This document shows, piece by piece, positions 22,190 through 35,502 of a stretch of 64,000 nucleotides of DNA (position 1 is its first letter; each line of letters opens with the position of its first letter). The notes below the pieces were generated by a model. It was not told the DNA's origin, made no database searches, and worked only from the letters and a program-made list of their open reading frames with translations. Made by a program: the position numbers and the translations under genes. This DNA comes from Eucommia ulmoides (lineage: Eukaryota; Streptophyta; Magnoliopsida; Garryales; Eucommiaceae). The stretch lies in the NCBI GenBank assembly GCA_016647705.1, contig CM028326.1, positions 44,112,785-44,176,784 on the forward strand. The letters are read 5' to 3'.

Positions 22190-25100
22190 TCAATGTCGAA
22201 TTGAAAGTACAAGTTTAGATAAACCTTAAAATTTGGTTTAAAGAAAATGAATTTATACCTTATATCACAATAAATAATATAGAAAAACCATAAAAACATA
22301 TGAAAACATAGAAACTATTGAATTTGACCGAATTCGGCAAAGTAAAAGTTTCGGGTTAACTTCAAAATTCTTAGAATTAGAAGGGGTCTAAAATGAAATT
22401 ATTAAAGGTTGATTTTTCATTAAATAAACTCTAATATGAATAAATATTAGATACTATCCTTTAATTATCGAAAATTTCACCAAATTACTTCAGTTACTTA
22501 CTTTAACCCTTGAAACATTTATAATCACCGGTTTCGTCTATTCGACACCAAAAATGTTTGTTTAAATTATTGTTTAAAGTATGAATATCATTAAAACAAG
22601 TCCAAAATACCTAAAAAAAGGCATGAAAATGTCATGGCAAGCCCAAGATACACAATATAACAAAGGATTGAGACTCGGTTTAAAATTAACCAAAACCAAA
22701 GTCATCTTTGTTAATCACCAAAGCCCAATGAATTAAGGGCCAAACCCATTATTAAAATTACCAAAAAGGATACTTGAAATGACTTATCAACCCTTAGATA
22801 TTCTCTACACAAGTATTTGAGGAAGGAAACCAAGACACTTAGGATGTGACCACCCTTTATCAAAACTAAACCAATTCGGTTCGCCACCTAAGCTAGGCAT
22901 TTGATATGCACTAAATGTTCATCCCATCAAGAATTAATTGCTTCATATGACATGGATAATCCACATTCAAGGTATCAATATATTTTGATCAAAATATCGT
23001 AGAGTTAATCGAATACCTTGAAATGTGATTACCCGTTACCGAAACCAAACCAAATCGACTTGCCAACTAACACATGCGTTTAATTATCATTGAATGCATA
23101 TCCCATAAAGCATTAATTATTTATGTATTACAAGGAATAGATGGATGCATTGAATCTAGATATTTTATCAAAATATCTTAGGGTTAACTAGGAACCTTGA
23201 AATCCAATTGTCGGTTACAAGGCAAGCTAACCTGATTCAATCCAAAGCCAACCAAATTTGTGCTCACAAAATAATTCTCATCGTAGAGTATTAAATTCTA
23301 AGTGACTCATTGAGACAACAAACAATGCACCTTGAAAGCATTGATGGCAACTAAACTGAAATAGTGAAAGTAACCGGTACTAAGCCCCTAAATCAAATCG
23401 AAAATGTCACATCTTGCCATTAGTGCACCTAGGTGCAACCAATAGGGTTAAGGGAGTGTAATGATTGGTAATGATTGCCAATAATTACCAAATCTAGGAA
23501 AAAACATTTGGTAATGATTACCAAATATTTAAGAATCTTTCCTTGCACCTAAAATTCATTCAAAGCTTATCAAAACCAAAACAAGAGATCAAGTCCCCTA
23601 GGCCAAACAGTCCCTAAGAAAGAGACTAAAGTGGCCTGCACATGTATAAATGTGTAGGCCCTTGGCCTATAAATAGGGGGTGCTGGTTTGTCATTTTTTC
23701 AAGTCTTAAAGACCTAGCTTCTCTCTCCAAGCTCGAGCAATAGTCTTGGGTGCTAGGCTTTTCAACCAATTCTGCTGAATAACACACCATTATTCTACTA
23801 AAATTCAATCCCAGAGGGTGTTCTTGAGGTTCTTGGAGCATGAACTCAAGAGGTTGACGGTGATCAAATGAGTTCCAAAATGAAGGATAAGAATGTACTT
23901 GTTTAGGGAAAGATCACTCCCCTAAACTAGGTATGTGTCTTGAACATCCCTTGATCTTGTCTTAAATTTCATGTATTATACTTGTACATAGTAGAATCAT
24001 GTAGATATCATGCTTTAAATTCATGAATGTAACCTAAATAACGCATAAATAATTAAATAACATTAAATTTATGTTATGTAAACCAAACCATATGAAATCT
24101 GTTCAACATCATGTCAAGAACATCAAGAACATACAACAACATGTTAAGAACATGTGAGGAACAAAATCATTTGAGAACATATTAAGAACATGTGAGGATC
24201 TAAACAAAACTTCTATCACACCATAAGATGTGCATAGTCTCTATGATTCTCTTAAGAACACTTTAAACCGAACTCTTATAACTGTTAATCTAACCATATA
24301 AATTGTTAATAAACTGATTTACTTTATGTTAAATGTCAAGATCATAGCCTGATAGGCTAGTGGACTGGCATATATATATATATACACACACTATACCGAC
24401 AGACCCTTATTGCTAAAAACTTAGGATAAAGAGAGGGCCTCCATTCCTTCAGGAAAATGTGTGGTTCTTCTTCAGAAACCTTCTCATTTTTCTTAATTAT
24501 GAGTAGAACAGGCATAAATATATGGTAATTTCTTTCTTTTTCAACTAGGCAACTTAAAAACAAAACTAAAATAATGAGTACGGTTAAGGTATTCTAGACA
24601 AAATCAAAGATATTATGTATACATCGTGTTGTGATCGATGTCTTGTTTTAAAGAAAAAATTAACTAAAACTAATTTGTAACCTTATATAAAGGAACTACA
24701 TCAGACCTAATCTTTGGTTACTTGCCAAAGAACGTAGGCAATCTCATAAGGGTTCGATCTCCTTTAATAAATAAAACCACATCCTTTAAACCTTATATAA
24801 ACTAACTACGTGATAACCTAATCTTTGGTTACTCTCCAGAGTACGTAGGCAACATATATAAGGTTCGATCTCTTAAAAATAGCAAAAACATGTTCATTTC
24901 ATTCAATATAGCTTACATATTTACATTTTTGTCTCTTATAAATTTCTATTGGGTTGTCGGTCCCTAGAATAGTATAGTGTAGTTTAGTATTTACTACTTT
25001 CATTATGTTAAAAAAAAAAAAAAAAAAAATCATTTCTAGTTGCAATTGCATAATAGATAACATTTATTGCTTTAATCATGTTAAAATACATTAAAAAAAA

Positions 25101-25548
25101 ACTTTTAAAAAAATGAATTGTTTTATATAAAGAAAATTACTCGGGTATAGGTTAACAGTGAATATTCATTTAGACTAAAGTAACGTTCATGGATGGGTGT
25201 CTTGGAATGCGTAAAACCTTCCCCGAGCATAACCAACCTCCCGAACTTTAAGAATATTTTTGGTACATAGACATTATGAAGTCAAAACACGGGCCATTTT
25301 AAAGTAAAAATGAATTTATAAAACCCCCGTTAACTTAGCACACCATTTACCCCATACTAGATGACGACTCTTTTTTAAACAAAAAATCCCAACCCAAGAA
25401 GTTTTTCAAAATCGATGCCTAGAAAAGCCCTTGAAAAACCATTTCAAAATTAACAGATTTGAAGAACTTAGAAAGGGAAGAATGGAAAATTGTTTCCTCT
25501 TCTTCCCGAATTTCTACTTTTTCTGCTATCAAAATCCGGGGTGCGTCA
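22190..25548 (+). repeat. left LTR of the Ogre/Tat element
   Basis: The end GGTGCGTCA at 25,548 matches the right LTR end GGTGCATCA at 36,818. Homology is traceable from about 22,340 (AAGTTTCGGGTTAAC, compare 33,736). A TATA box, CCTATAAATAGG, sits at 23,666-23,677. U5 contains ATAACCAACCTCCCGAACTTTA and a CTAGATGACGACTCT stretch matched in the right LTR. The start near 22,190 is an estimate. The 22,086-22,190 interval next to it shows nothing identifiable. Confidence 0.7.
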
Positions 25549-25550
25549 GC

Positions 25551-25567
25551 TGGCAACTTTGTTGGGG
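25551..25567 (+). other. primer binding site of the Ogre/Tat element
   Basis: TGGCAACTTTGTTGGGG, two bases after the LTR end. It resembles the TGGCGACTCTGCTGGGG form used by Ogre-type elements, with a few changes. Confidence 0.65.
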
Positions 25568-26822
25568 TCCTCGTAAGAGGGTCAGGCCAAGTTGAGGTCT
25601 AAATTTATATTCACGATTAAATAAAATCCGAGAAATACATTTTTTATTTTTTAAATATAAATGATTCCCTTCCAAAAATAATAAATAGTGATAAACAATA
25701 ATGATAATAAATAATAAAAAAAATATATAAGAAAAAAATAAAATAAAATAAAATAAATAATAATAATAATAAAAATTAGTTAAGATTTATTTTAGGTATC
25801 CCATATATACTAGTATGCATGCATATTTACTGTCCTTTACTGCATTTATATTATCGTCTTTCAACACTGCATTTTGAATAATGTCTTTACATTCCTATAT
25901 TTCATTTATGTATACTCTCTCCAATGCACAAGCACTCAATTTGCATTGTATATCATAAGGAAAACCCAAGTCTTAACCCTCTTAAGGTTAGCGAGACCGG
26001 TAGTAGGGGCTGACGTTGGTGATTTCATCACACCGAACTAAGCCCTGAAAACCCTTAGGATAGAAAGACGCGTTAGTAGAAGCAAGGTCGAGGGGTCTCT
26101 CCCCCCGGGATCCGGCTATAAAACTCGACTCGCTCGAACCACTAAACAATGATGGATGTTCCCCTTAGGAAGACGCTAGAGGTTTGAAGGTCTGGGAACC
26201 GAAGCTTTTTAGGATGCACTAGAAGAAAATCCATAACCTCATATAGTGAGCTTAGGATAGAGGATAACTAAAACCCTGTTGTACTTAGGACACTGTCTTT
26301 GAGAGAGACGTGTATTTTGTTGTCAGTATGTAACTACCCTAAAACCTTACCAAAGAGTACCTCTAGGACTAATAGAGATCACAATAGCCATTTAGGAATC
26401 CTCATTCTTCTTTACCTATAAGCCTGCTCACCATCCAGAATTGTATAAAAAACATGACTGTTGAATAAGCTATGGGAAAGGATAAAGAAAATTCTTATTC
26501 TGACTATACGAGACTTTATTAGACTTGAAACTCCATTTTGTTCGGATTCAGGTATTGATATGAGATTTTCATGCATACAAATAAAAGTTTCAATCAAGTC
26601 TGTAGATATAAGGCACCCTGCCTAAGGGGTTGTCATGTCAAAATCCTATATGATTTGTAAAATTTGGAAGTAGTGGAAATCTCATCTCACACTGAGTTAT
26701 AGTTAAAATCACAAATGCCTTTGTAAGCAAAATACTGATGTAGGAAAATTTCTCCGTGTAAGAAAAAACCCATCTCTCGTTCACCAGTTTGCACTCATGC
26801 ACAAACACGACAGCCTATCCTA

Positions 26823-27750
26823 ATGGATGATATAGAAGAAGAAATGAATGAACCAATCAGAGTAGTCCAACTGAAAGAAGACATGGTTTCGTTAAAACAG
26901 TCCGTGGGTCAAATTTTTGAACTGCGACAACAACTCCACCAATCTCAACAGAACCCTATAACCCCTATTCAAACCCCAAACCCAATGGAACCAATAACTA
27001 GCCACAAGCTCTCCAGTTCCCGAGACCTTAGCCCAACTACTGAAGAGATAATTCCTGTTGAACTTCTACCAAAAGTCAATCCGACTATGACTAACCCAAA
27101 CCTAAGTACCACCTCGGCTAAATCAAATACTAGCCCAGTTATACTAGAAACCAATTACCAATTCAAAATAGATGTGACAGAACAATTTGAGAAAACATCT
27201 CTACTGACTGAAAAACTACTACAGATAGAAAGGGAATTCCTGGAAGTGAAGATGGGAGAATCTGGAACCAATGCTCGATATCTTGACCTATCTTATTTAC
27301 CTCAAGTGAAGTTCCCTCAAAATTTTACCATGCCCACATTCACAACATACGATGGATCAGGGTACCCAGACTGGCACATGTGAAGGTATAAGAATGAGAT
27401 AGGGGCATATATCCAAAACGAAGCATTATTCATTTAGCTCTTTCAGCAATTGTTAGATGGACCTTCCACTCGTTGGTATTCGATACTAAAACATTCGAAG
27501 GTGAAGACGTTCCTCGACATAGTTAATATCTTCTATGAGCAATATGGCTACAATCGAGAATTATCTCCAGATAAGATCTGTCTAAAAACCTTAACTATAA
27601 AGAGTGGGCATAGTTTTTGGGACTATGCCGTCACATGAAGGGATAGAGCCGACAGAATTCAGAAGCCAACCGAGCACAAACAAAAGAGAGCAGTAACTAA
27701 GAAGAAAGACCCTAAAGTTGCAATGATAGTCCAAGGTCAAAGGAACTAGC
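26823..27750 (+). mobile_element. Ogre/Tat gag region
   Basis: It opens with an acidic coiled-coil-like N-terminus (MDDIEEEMNEPIRVVQLKED), then a Pro/Thr-rich linker, then YLPQVKFPQNFTMPTFTTYDGSGYP-type sequence. LLDGPSTRWYSILKHSKVKTF and FYEQYGYNRELSPDKI follow, the conserved core of Tat/Ogre gag. The N-terminal arrangement and the YDG...P...H pattern are typical. The reading frame is interrupted more than once. Confidence 0.8.
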
Positions 27751-28868
27751 AAAATGTCTAACCCTAGTATAAACCTCAGCAGTCAAATCCCCCCAAGTTT
27801 GAAAACCAAGTCTTCTAAAAACAACTACCACAATTCACACCACCACCTTAGTTTACACCCTTTATATCTCCAGCACACAACCCATATCAATATCAGCCTC
27901 CTTATAAAGCTCTTCCATGACCTCCAAGCTCATTTAACCACCAACAGAATTATAGGCCCAATCAGCCATTGAGGAAAACAAGGTAATTTACCCCTCTTCC
28001 TATAACCCCTTCTCAAATCTTAGAGGAATGTCTCAAGAACAAAATTCTTGAACCTATAGCCCCAAATCTCCAAAATCCCCAAAGCCCTTTATTCAGCTAG
28101 AACCAATTATGCGCTTATTATTCTAGAACATCGGGACACCATACTGACAATTGTTACACCCTGAAAAATATGATAGAGGATCTTATATAAGCCAAGGTGA
28201 TATGTTTCCTGAAAAAAACAGGAGATATCTCTTCCTAACTGTCAACAAAACTCATTGCCCTAACATGATAACTCAGCTCCAACTGTTAACATGGTTGGAC
28301 GAGATTGGGAAATCAATTCGAGTGACTATACTAGAGTATGGAAAACTAATCCTAAACAACCTGGAGTAGTATAGGTAGAAGGTATAATTTTCCCTAAAGT
28401 CTATTGGATAGATATGTCGGTCTCAGCTTTAGGAATGAATGATAGACTTATCTCTCCTACCAGTTGAAGAAGTGAATTTGAGGAGAAAGACATTAAAGGA
28501 AAATGAAATATGATAGATGTGATTCAAGAATTGATTAGTGGAGAATGATCATCTCAAGAGTAAAAAGCGTTAGACCAGATATGGGCAGAAATTGGCACGT
28601 TGAACAAGAATGTCACTAATATAGCCGTCGTAGTCGGACAAGTCTTGTACATATATCAACCACCCAAGAAAGAGCCTCCTAGAGACGCAGCATTGCGCCC
28701 GCCCAAGAAACAATTTGACCTCAATTACCTAAGTCAGGATGACAAAGAGGACGAATCTAACTAAGCCTAGAAAACCTAGTGGCAAAATAATCCGCCTAAC
28801 AAGGAAAATTTTAGCACCCAACGTAACAAAAACTAAGCTATTCAATTCAAGATAATCTATAGATTAAC

Positions 28869-29888
28869 ATGCTTGACTGTGGCTTCATGAAGTTAAACCT
28901 CGACCAGGCTTGGGGCTTAGAAGTTTCTCACTTCACCATACAACCGCAACCGTGTCAGAATCCAATAATGATCCAACCAGAAACTATTCTAACCTTTAAG
29001 ACACTAAAGCAAGAACTAGTGAAACACTTGAAAAATGTGCCTTGGAATTACTCTATGATAATTATAGCCAATGTCTTAAGGATAGAGGACCAAGTATATA
29101 AAGTCGGAGGTATTACTGGGAGTAGTAGAATCTTTGCCTCCTTAGACTTGCTGAAAGTACCAAACAAAGAATCCAATGGTTTCCCTAAGAAGACTCTCAT
29201 TGAGGAAGAAGTAGAAAAGTTCTTAAAAGTAATTAGGAACACTGAGTACAAGGTCGTCGATCAATTAAGCAAAGCACTGGCACAAATTTTGATCCTGTTG
29301 TTGCTAATGACCTCTAAAGTACATAAAAATACGCTAGTGAAAGTCCTTAATGAGACTCATTTACCAAGTTTCATATCACATGATCACTTCACTAATATAG
29401 TGGAGAATATACTTAGCACCAATCTCATGGCCTTTACGAACGACAAGATACCCTCTAAAGGAACTGAGCATATCAAACCTCTCAACATATCAGTGCAGTA
29501 TTGCGATTTCATCCACTCTAGAGTTCTAGTAGACAATGGATTTGCACTCAACATATGTCCTCTGAGTATGTTGAAGAAAATAGAGGTAAAGGAGGACCGA
29601 ATCTGGATCACTGCTATTACCATTAGGACTTCAAATGGTGAGAAGAGAGAGTCTATGGGAGAAATTGAACTATCAATCGTTATAGGACCAATCACTTTTC
29701 TAGTGGACCTGTATGTCTTAGACATACCAGTTGCCTATAACCTGCTCCTTGGAAGACATTGGATACACTCGGCTAGGGTAGTTTTCTCATCACTCTATCA
29801 GAAGATAAGTTTACATTCGAGGATAGTATCCTCAACATTTATGTTGAGAAAGATCATGCCATCTACTAAACCCATGTTAAACCTATGA
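28869..29888 (+). mobile_element. Ogre/Tat protease region
   Basis: The second half is a retropepsin-like domain: DFIHSRVLVDNGFALNICPL at the active-site position, SMLKKIEVKED, SNGEKRESMGEIELSIVIGP, TFLVDLYVLDIPVAYNLLLG and RHWIHSARVVFSSLYQKI. The final G-R-x-W-I-H-S pattern is typical of Tat/Ogre protease. The first half is a linker with no clear domain. Confidence 0.85.
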
Positions 29889-30004
29889 TAGTAACCAAAC
29901 ATGTTTAATAGGAAGCTTATTTCCAAGCCTTCGATATTGGTAGTACTTCATATGTTCGAGAAGGAAGTCTACTACCAACACATAGATTATCTGTTGCTAC
30001 CATT

Positions 30005-30430
30005 ATGTTAGCCACTCACATGAACATCATGAACTACAACCCAAAGATACAAGTTGGAGTGAAAATGCAATCCATGTTTGGGATCAGACAGAAGCTAGAC
30101 ACCTATGGACTGGGTTTTGTTCCAAGTCACGGTAGGGGATTCTCTAAACAATTTTGGAAAAACAGAGAACCGAGGATAATACCTCATATCCGAGTCAGTT
30201 TTTCGTTTGTCACTGGTATAGTGCAAGTTGAGAAAGAAGATAAGAAATGCAAGCCTGACTTGATGATAATCCTTTACCAACCTATGCCTAACCCTCCAGC
30301 ACCATGGTCAGAAGAGTTAGTATGCATGATGAACAAGGAACGGAATGACGTCGGAGTAGTAGAGCCAGCTAGTAGCCTCAGTAATTGGGAAGCTTATCCA
30401 ATCCCAGTGCAACAAAAACTTTGGTAATCA
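30005..30430 (+). mobile_element. Ogre/Tat inter-domain region with glycine-rich motif
   Basis: An open frame of 140 codons with LDTYGLGFVPSHGRGFSK, like the G-patch-type motif that Tat/Ogre elements carry between protease and RT. In Ogre elements an intron in this pol interval is known to be spliced; I cannot place splice sites here with confidence. Confidence 0.6.
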
Positions 30431-30879
30431 ACAAAGCGACTATAACATCTCCTATGTGATTAGCCACCTGAGAGTAGAGATTATACTATCTCTAGGCTCC
30501 TTTTGACTTTTTGAATTCTCTTTTTTTTATATTGAAATAATAATCATGCTAAGAGAATAACATATTTAAAATTAGATTTTTGTGTTTACTTTTCAAGTGC
30601 CCAAATAATCTTGCATATAATCCATATAATAATTAAACACTTCTTCTCAACTAGATAAGGAAATAAATCGGGAGTTAATGGAAATTGAAACGGAAGATGA
30701 CCCCATTTCTGAGAACACTAAGAAAGTATGATGAGCCTTAGAAAGATTCGAGGAACGACCTATTCCGATTCAAGACAAAACTAAAACAATGAACCTAGGA
30801 GATCCAAAAAATTCGAGGGAAACGAAGATTGGGAAGTTGATCAGTAGCCAAGAAAGAGAAGACCTGATATCCCTGTTAA

Positions 30880-31857
30880 AGGAATATCAGGATGTTTTCG
30901 CATGGTCCTATAAAGACATGGTAGGACAATCGATCGACATCGTTACACATTAGCTTCCTATCAAGGAGGGAGTCAAACCGATCAAGCAAACGTTTCAAAA
31001 GATACGACCCAATATTAGCCTGAAAGTTAAGGAGGAGATCGTGAAGCAGTTCAAAGCTCGCCTCATGAAAGTCTGTACTTACTGCAAATGGTTGAATAAC
31101 ATAGTGCCAGCATACAAGAAGGATGGAAGGATTCAAGTTATAAGGGCCTTAACGGGGCAAGTCCGAAAGATAACTTATCCACATCATCCTAGACAACACT
31201 GCCAAGTGTAGTATTTTATTATTTGTGGATGGATTTTGTGGGTATAACTAGATCATAGTCGACGAGAAAGACAAGTATAAGACTTCCTTCACAACACCTT
31301 GGGGTGTATTCTATTATCGATCCATGTCATTTGAACTTAAAAATGTTGGGGCAACTTATCAGAGAGCCATGACGACCTTGTTCCACAACATGATCCACAA
31401 AGAAATAGAGGTATATGTGGATGACATGATAGAGAAATCAAAGGAAGATGAATGCCATTTAAAACACTTAAAGAATATGTTCAATCGTCTCCAAAAATTT
31501 CAGCTAAAGCTCAACCTGGCCAAGTGTGCATTCAAAGTACTGTCTAGGAAGCTACTTGAAATCATAGTTAATCGTCAGGGGATCAAAATTGATCCTACCA
31601 AGATTAAATCCATAATTGAAATGCCTACACCTAGAACTGAAAAGGAAATTTATAGGTTCCTTGGAAGAATGAATTTCATTGCCCGTTTCATTTCGCAAGT
31701 AATAGCAACTTCTGAGCCAATCTTCAAGATTCTGAGAAAGGAATCAAACGGGAAATGGAACAAAGAATGCCAGGATGCCTTGGATGAAATCAGGGCCTAT
31801 TCAATGAACCCTCTTGTCTTAGTACTACCCCAACAAGGAAGACCGATGTTCTTATAA
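30880..31857 (+). mobile_element. Ogre/Tat RT region
   Basis: Blocks in order: SLLKEYQDVFAWSYKDM-like start near 30,860, PIKEGVKPIKQTFQK, an IVPAYKKDGRIQ block, SFELKNVGATYQRAMTTLFH, the palm block VYVDDMIEKSKE, LKLNLAKCAF, and a RFLGRMNFIARFIS connection segment. The ATYQRAMTTLFHNMIHKEIEVYVDD run style is distinctive of the Tat/Ogre group. Confidence 0.9.
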
Positions 31858-31859
31858 CT

Positions 31860-32700
31860 CACCATCCTAGAAACTTCTATGGGGGCAATGTTGGGAAAAC
31901 ATGATAGTTCAGGTAAGAAGGAGCAAGTCATTTACTATGTCAGCAAAAGATTCTACTTGTATGAAGAAAAATACTCTATACTAGAGAAAACTTGTTATGC
32001 GTTAGCCTAGACTGCCCAAAGGTTACGTCACTATCTGTTGTACTTTACTACCCATTTGATCACTAAAATGGAACCTCTAAAGTACATATTCGAGAAGCCT
32101 ATGTTCACCGGTAGAATATCCAAGTGGCAAATGCTACTTACTGAGTTCAATATTGTATATATAACTTAGAAAGTTGTTAAAGGCCAAGCAATTGCCGACC
32201 AGCTCCCTGATAACCCAAGAGCTTATGAAAGTTCCATAGACACTGAGTTCCCCGATGAGCCTATTGCATTGTTAACTAGCGATAAGGACAACCAGATATG
32301 ACAAATGTACTTGGACGGAGCTAGCAACTCGAAAGGGGCCAACATCAGTGTCGTCCTAATCTATCTGCAAGGTCATCCCTTTCTAGTTGCAACTAATCTA
32401 AAGTTCACCAATATCAACAACAACACCGAGTACGAAGCTGGTATCATGGGCTTAAAGTTGGCCTAGAGCTTAAAGATCAAAGAGCTGATAGTATATGGGG
32501 ATTCAAAGAAAATTATAAATTAGATCACCGATAAATATATAACGAAAGATGCCAAGTTGATCTGGTATAATAATCACTTACTTGACCTTTGTGAAGCTTT
32601 CTCAAAGATCAAGTTCAAACACATACCCCCGCTAAAGATTGATTTCGCCGATGCCCTTGCAACATTAGCATCTATAATATCAGTGATCAAATACGAAGAC
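31860..32700 (+). mobile_element. two RNase H regions (gypsy type and archaeal type)
   Basis: The first domain has QVIYYVSKRFYLYEEKYS and the HYLLYFTTHLITKMEPLKY block, then ITEFNI-like and AIADQLPD. The second, from about 32,310, has MYLDGASNSKGANISVVL, TNINNNTEYEAGIMGLKLA and a later VYGDSK block. These correspond to the Asp, Glu and Asp segments of archaeal-type RNase H. Plant Tat/Ogre elements are known for this acquired second RNase H. Confidence 0.85.
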
Positions 32701-32780
32701 GATGGAATTCCCATAACTGTCAGGGTATCCCGATAACTAGCTCATTGTAATTAGATAGAAGCTAAACAAGATAAAGAACC

Positions 32781-33735
32781 TTGGTATGTGGATACCAAAG
32801 GTTTTTAAGAAGTCAAGAATATCCTGAGGGAGCCAATAGCCTGAGTCTAAGAACCTTGCAAAGGCTACCAGGCCAGTTCTTTCTCAGTAACAATACCTTC
32901 TACAAGAGATCGCCAGACTTAGGTCTTTTAAGGTATGTGGGGGCCCGAGAAGTGATACAACTCATGAAGGAAGTGCATAGCGGAGTTTGCGAACCACACA
33001 TGAACGGGTTCATGTTGGCCAAAAAGATCCTACGAATTGGCCACTTTTGGTTAACCATGGAGGGTGATTGCATAAACTTTGTGAGAACATGTCAAAAATG
33101 CCAAGTGCATGGTGATTAGATCTATCTACCTCCAACAGACTTGCATTGCTTAGTGACCTCGTGGCCTTTCTCTATGTAGGAAATGGATGTCATTGGTCCA
33201 GTTACGGTGATAGCACCAAGCAGACGCCAATTCATCCTAGTGGATATAAAGTACTTTACCAAGTGGGTAGAAGTGGTTTCGCTGACTCATGTCACCCAGA
33301 AGACCGTAACGAGATTCTTCAGGGAAAACGTCCTATCGCGCTATGGAGATCCCCAAAGCGTTGATCACCGACAATTCCCAAAACCTCAAATGAGGTATGA
33401 TGAAAGCCATTTGTGCCCAGTTCAAAGTAGAACACAAGAATTCCGCACCCTACAGTCTGAAAATGAATGGAGCAGTAGAGGCCGCTAAGAAGATCTTAAG
33501 AAAGATGAAGAAAACCACAAAGAATGGGATGAGATGCTCCCATTTGCCTTGATGGCCTATCGAACATCGGTCAGAACATCAACCGATGCTACGTTGTAAT
33601 TATTAGTGTATAGAATGAAAGTCGTAATCCTAGCAAATGTAGAAATTCCCTCTCTTAGGATTCTAGCAGAAGTCGAGTTGGATGAAGTTAAATGGGTACA
33701 ATAGAGGCTTGATCGGTATAAACAAAAGTTTTGGG
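32781..33735 (+). mobile_element. Ogre/Tat integrase region
   Basis: Zinc-binding part: VHSGVCEPHMNGFMLAKKIL, GHFWLTMEGDC and RTCQKCQVHGD. Core part: EMDVIGPVTVIAPS, ILVDIKYFTKWVEV, VITDN-like sequence and PFALMAYRTS. Integrase homology ends near 33,735, where LTR-like sequence begins at once, with no separate 3' noncoding region. Confidence 0.85.
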
Positions 33736-34772
33736 TTAACATATAAATTTTTAAAAGCTTGTTGGGGACTAAATTAACAAAATTAAAAGTGAGTTTTCCA
33801 TGGATATCACTTTTAATATGTTTAATGTTAGTTTCTACCTTTAATTTGAAGAAATTTCACCAATTACAATTACTTTATGTTTTGACTCCAAAAACTTTTG
33901 TTTTCTCCGGTTTTACCAAAACTATTTTATATTTTAAAATTGAACTTTGGAATAATATTTTTGGATAGTTTAATTTCATGTTTGAAATTTTAATTTCAAA
34001 AAAAAAAATCCATTAATAAAGCATTAATTAGACAAATGGGTGCCCAAAACACCAAAATCACTGCGAGCACACCCTCCAGGAATAGGACAAAGCATATGAT
34101 GCTTTCTGGGAGTGTACAAGGCCAATTGGGAGGTTCCCAATGACGTTACTATAAATAGCGAGCATTAAATGTGATCTTTTGAAAGATTCTTCACACCATA
34201 CTATATATAGGAAGGCTAAAATGTAATCATTTGAACCTAAAGGGGTAGCCTCCCATCAATCAAAATGGCATTAAATGCCTTCTGATTTGCCTGCCTATTC
34301 ATGAATGCACAGGAAACTAGACCTCTATAAATAGCAGTCATTTTTGTTAAGGACCACACACTGATATCATTTCTCTCTTTTTCTCTAATTCCAAATTCTC
34401 TTTCAAGTTTGACTGATTCCTAAACATTACATCTCTCGAAAACTCTCAAAAATCCTCTAAAAATATGTCAAAATATCATCTTGGTACTTTTTTACAAAGA
34501 GTTCAAGAAACTATACAAGAAAACTAAACACAAGAAGAAAAAGAAAAAGAAGGAAAAAAAAAACACTTAGAGAATGACTACTCCCTTAAGCTAGTAAGTC
34601 TTCTTAACCCCCTCTTTTGTTTGCATATCATTTTTGTCTTTTCTCAAGAAATACAAGAAACCAAACTCAAAGAAGCTAAAATAAACCAACTAACATAACT
34701 ACTAACGACTGATTAGTTACTTTCCAGCTTTGCGCCTTTCCATACTTCATTTCCTTGCACTTTTTCTTTTTT

Positions 34773-35012
34773 TAGCCTGGACCATGGATTGGTATTAAGT
34801 CTCAGACCATGGCCTGGTGCTCTTTTTTCCTTTTTTAGCCTAGTCCGTTGACTAGTATTAAGTCTCAGATTTTCGCCTGGCACCTTTTTTTTTTTTTTTT
34901 TTTTAAGGCTTAGACCTTTGACTGGTATTAAGTCTCAGACTCTGGCCTGGTTTTCTTTTTTTTAGCCTAGATCATAGACTAGCTCTAAGTCACGGACCGT
35001 GAACTGATGCCT
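34773..35012 (+). repeat. four-copy minisatellite (55-70 bp unit) in the right Ogre/Tat LTR
   Basis: The unit has the pattern AGCCTGGACC..TTGACTGGTATTAAGTCTCAGAC..GGCCTGG followed by a T-tract of variable length. Four copies start near 34,773, 34,838, 34,907 and 34,963. The left LTR has only a single degenerate copy near 24,345, so the array expanded in one LTR. Confidence 0.8.
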
Positions 35013-35480
35013 TATATATATATAAGTCAAGTCTCCGGACTGACTCTATATAAATCTATGTCAAGACCCTTGTGACTAAAAGGAGGAATAAAGGGAGGGT
35101 CTCTATTCCTTTCAGGATAAGAGGGTGTCTTCTTCATAAATATTTCTTCCTTCTTAGTTATGAGTAGGAGTATATATATATATATATATATATATTTCAT
35201 CTTTTTACTAACAAAAAGTAAACAAAAACATTAACCTTGCCTAAGCAAGTTAGTTTAGTCGTGGTGTTTTTGACAAGAATTAAAAATTCATTCCATTTCC
35301 TTTACTTCATGCTCTGTCTTTATTTTTCCTTAAACATACAAAAAACAAGAAAAAAATAAAAAAAGAAAAAGGATTTTTAGGTAGAAAGTTTTCTTCACAA
35401 AAAATGGACTTTTGTTTTACTCTAGAAAAATAAAGCTTTTAGTTTTCTTAGAAATTACTATTTAGTTTCTTCTTAAAACA

Positions 35481-35502
35481 GGGGGGGGCGGGGGGGGGGG
35501 GG
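35481..35502 (+). repeat. poly-G tract
   Basis: Twenty-one G with one C interruption inside the right Ogre/Tat LTR, in otherwise very AT-rich DNA. It could form a G-quadruplex or could be a sequencing or assembly artefact. Confidence 0.9.
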
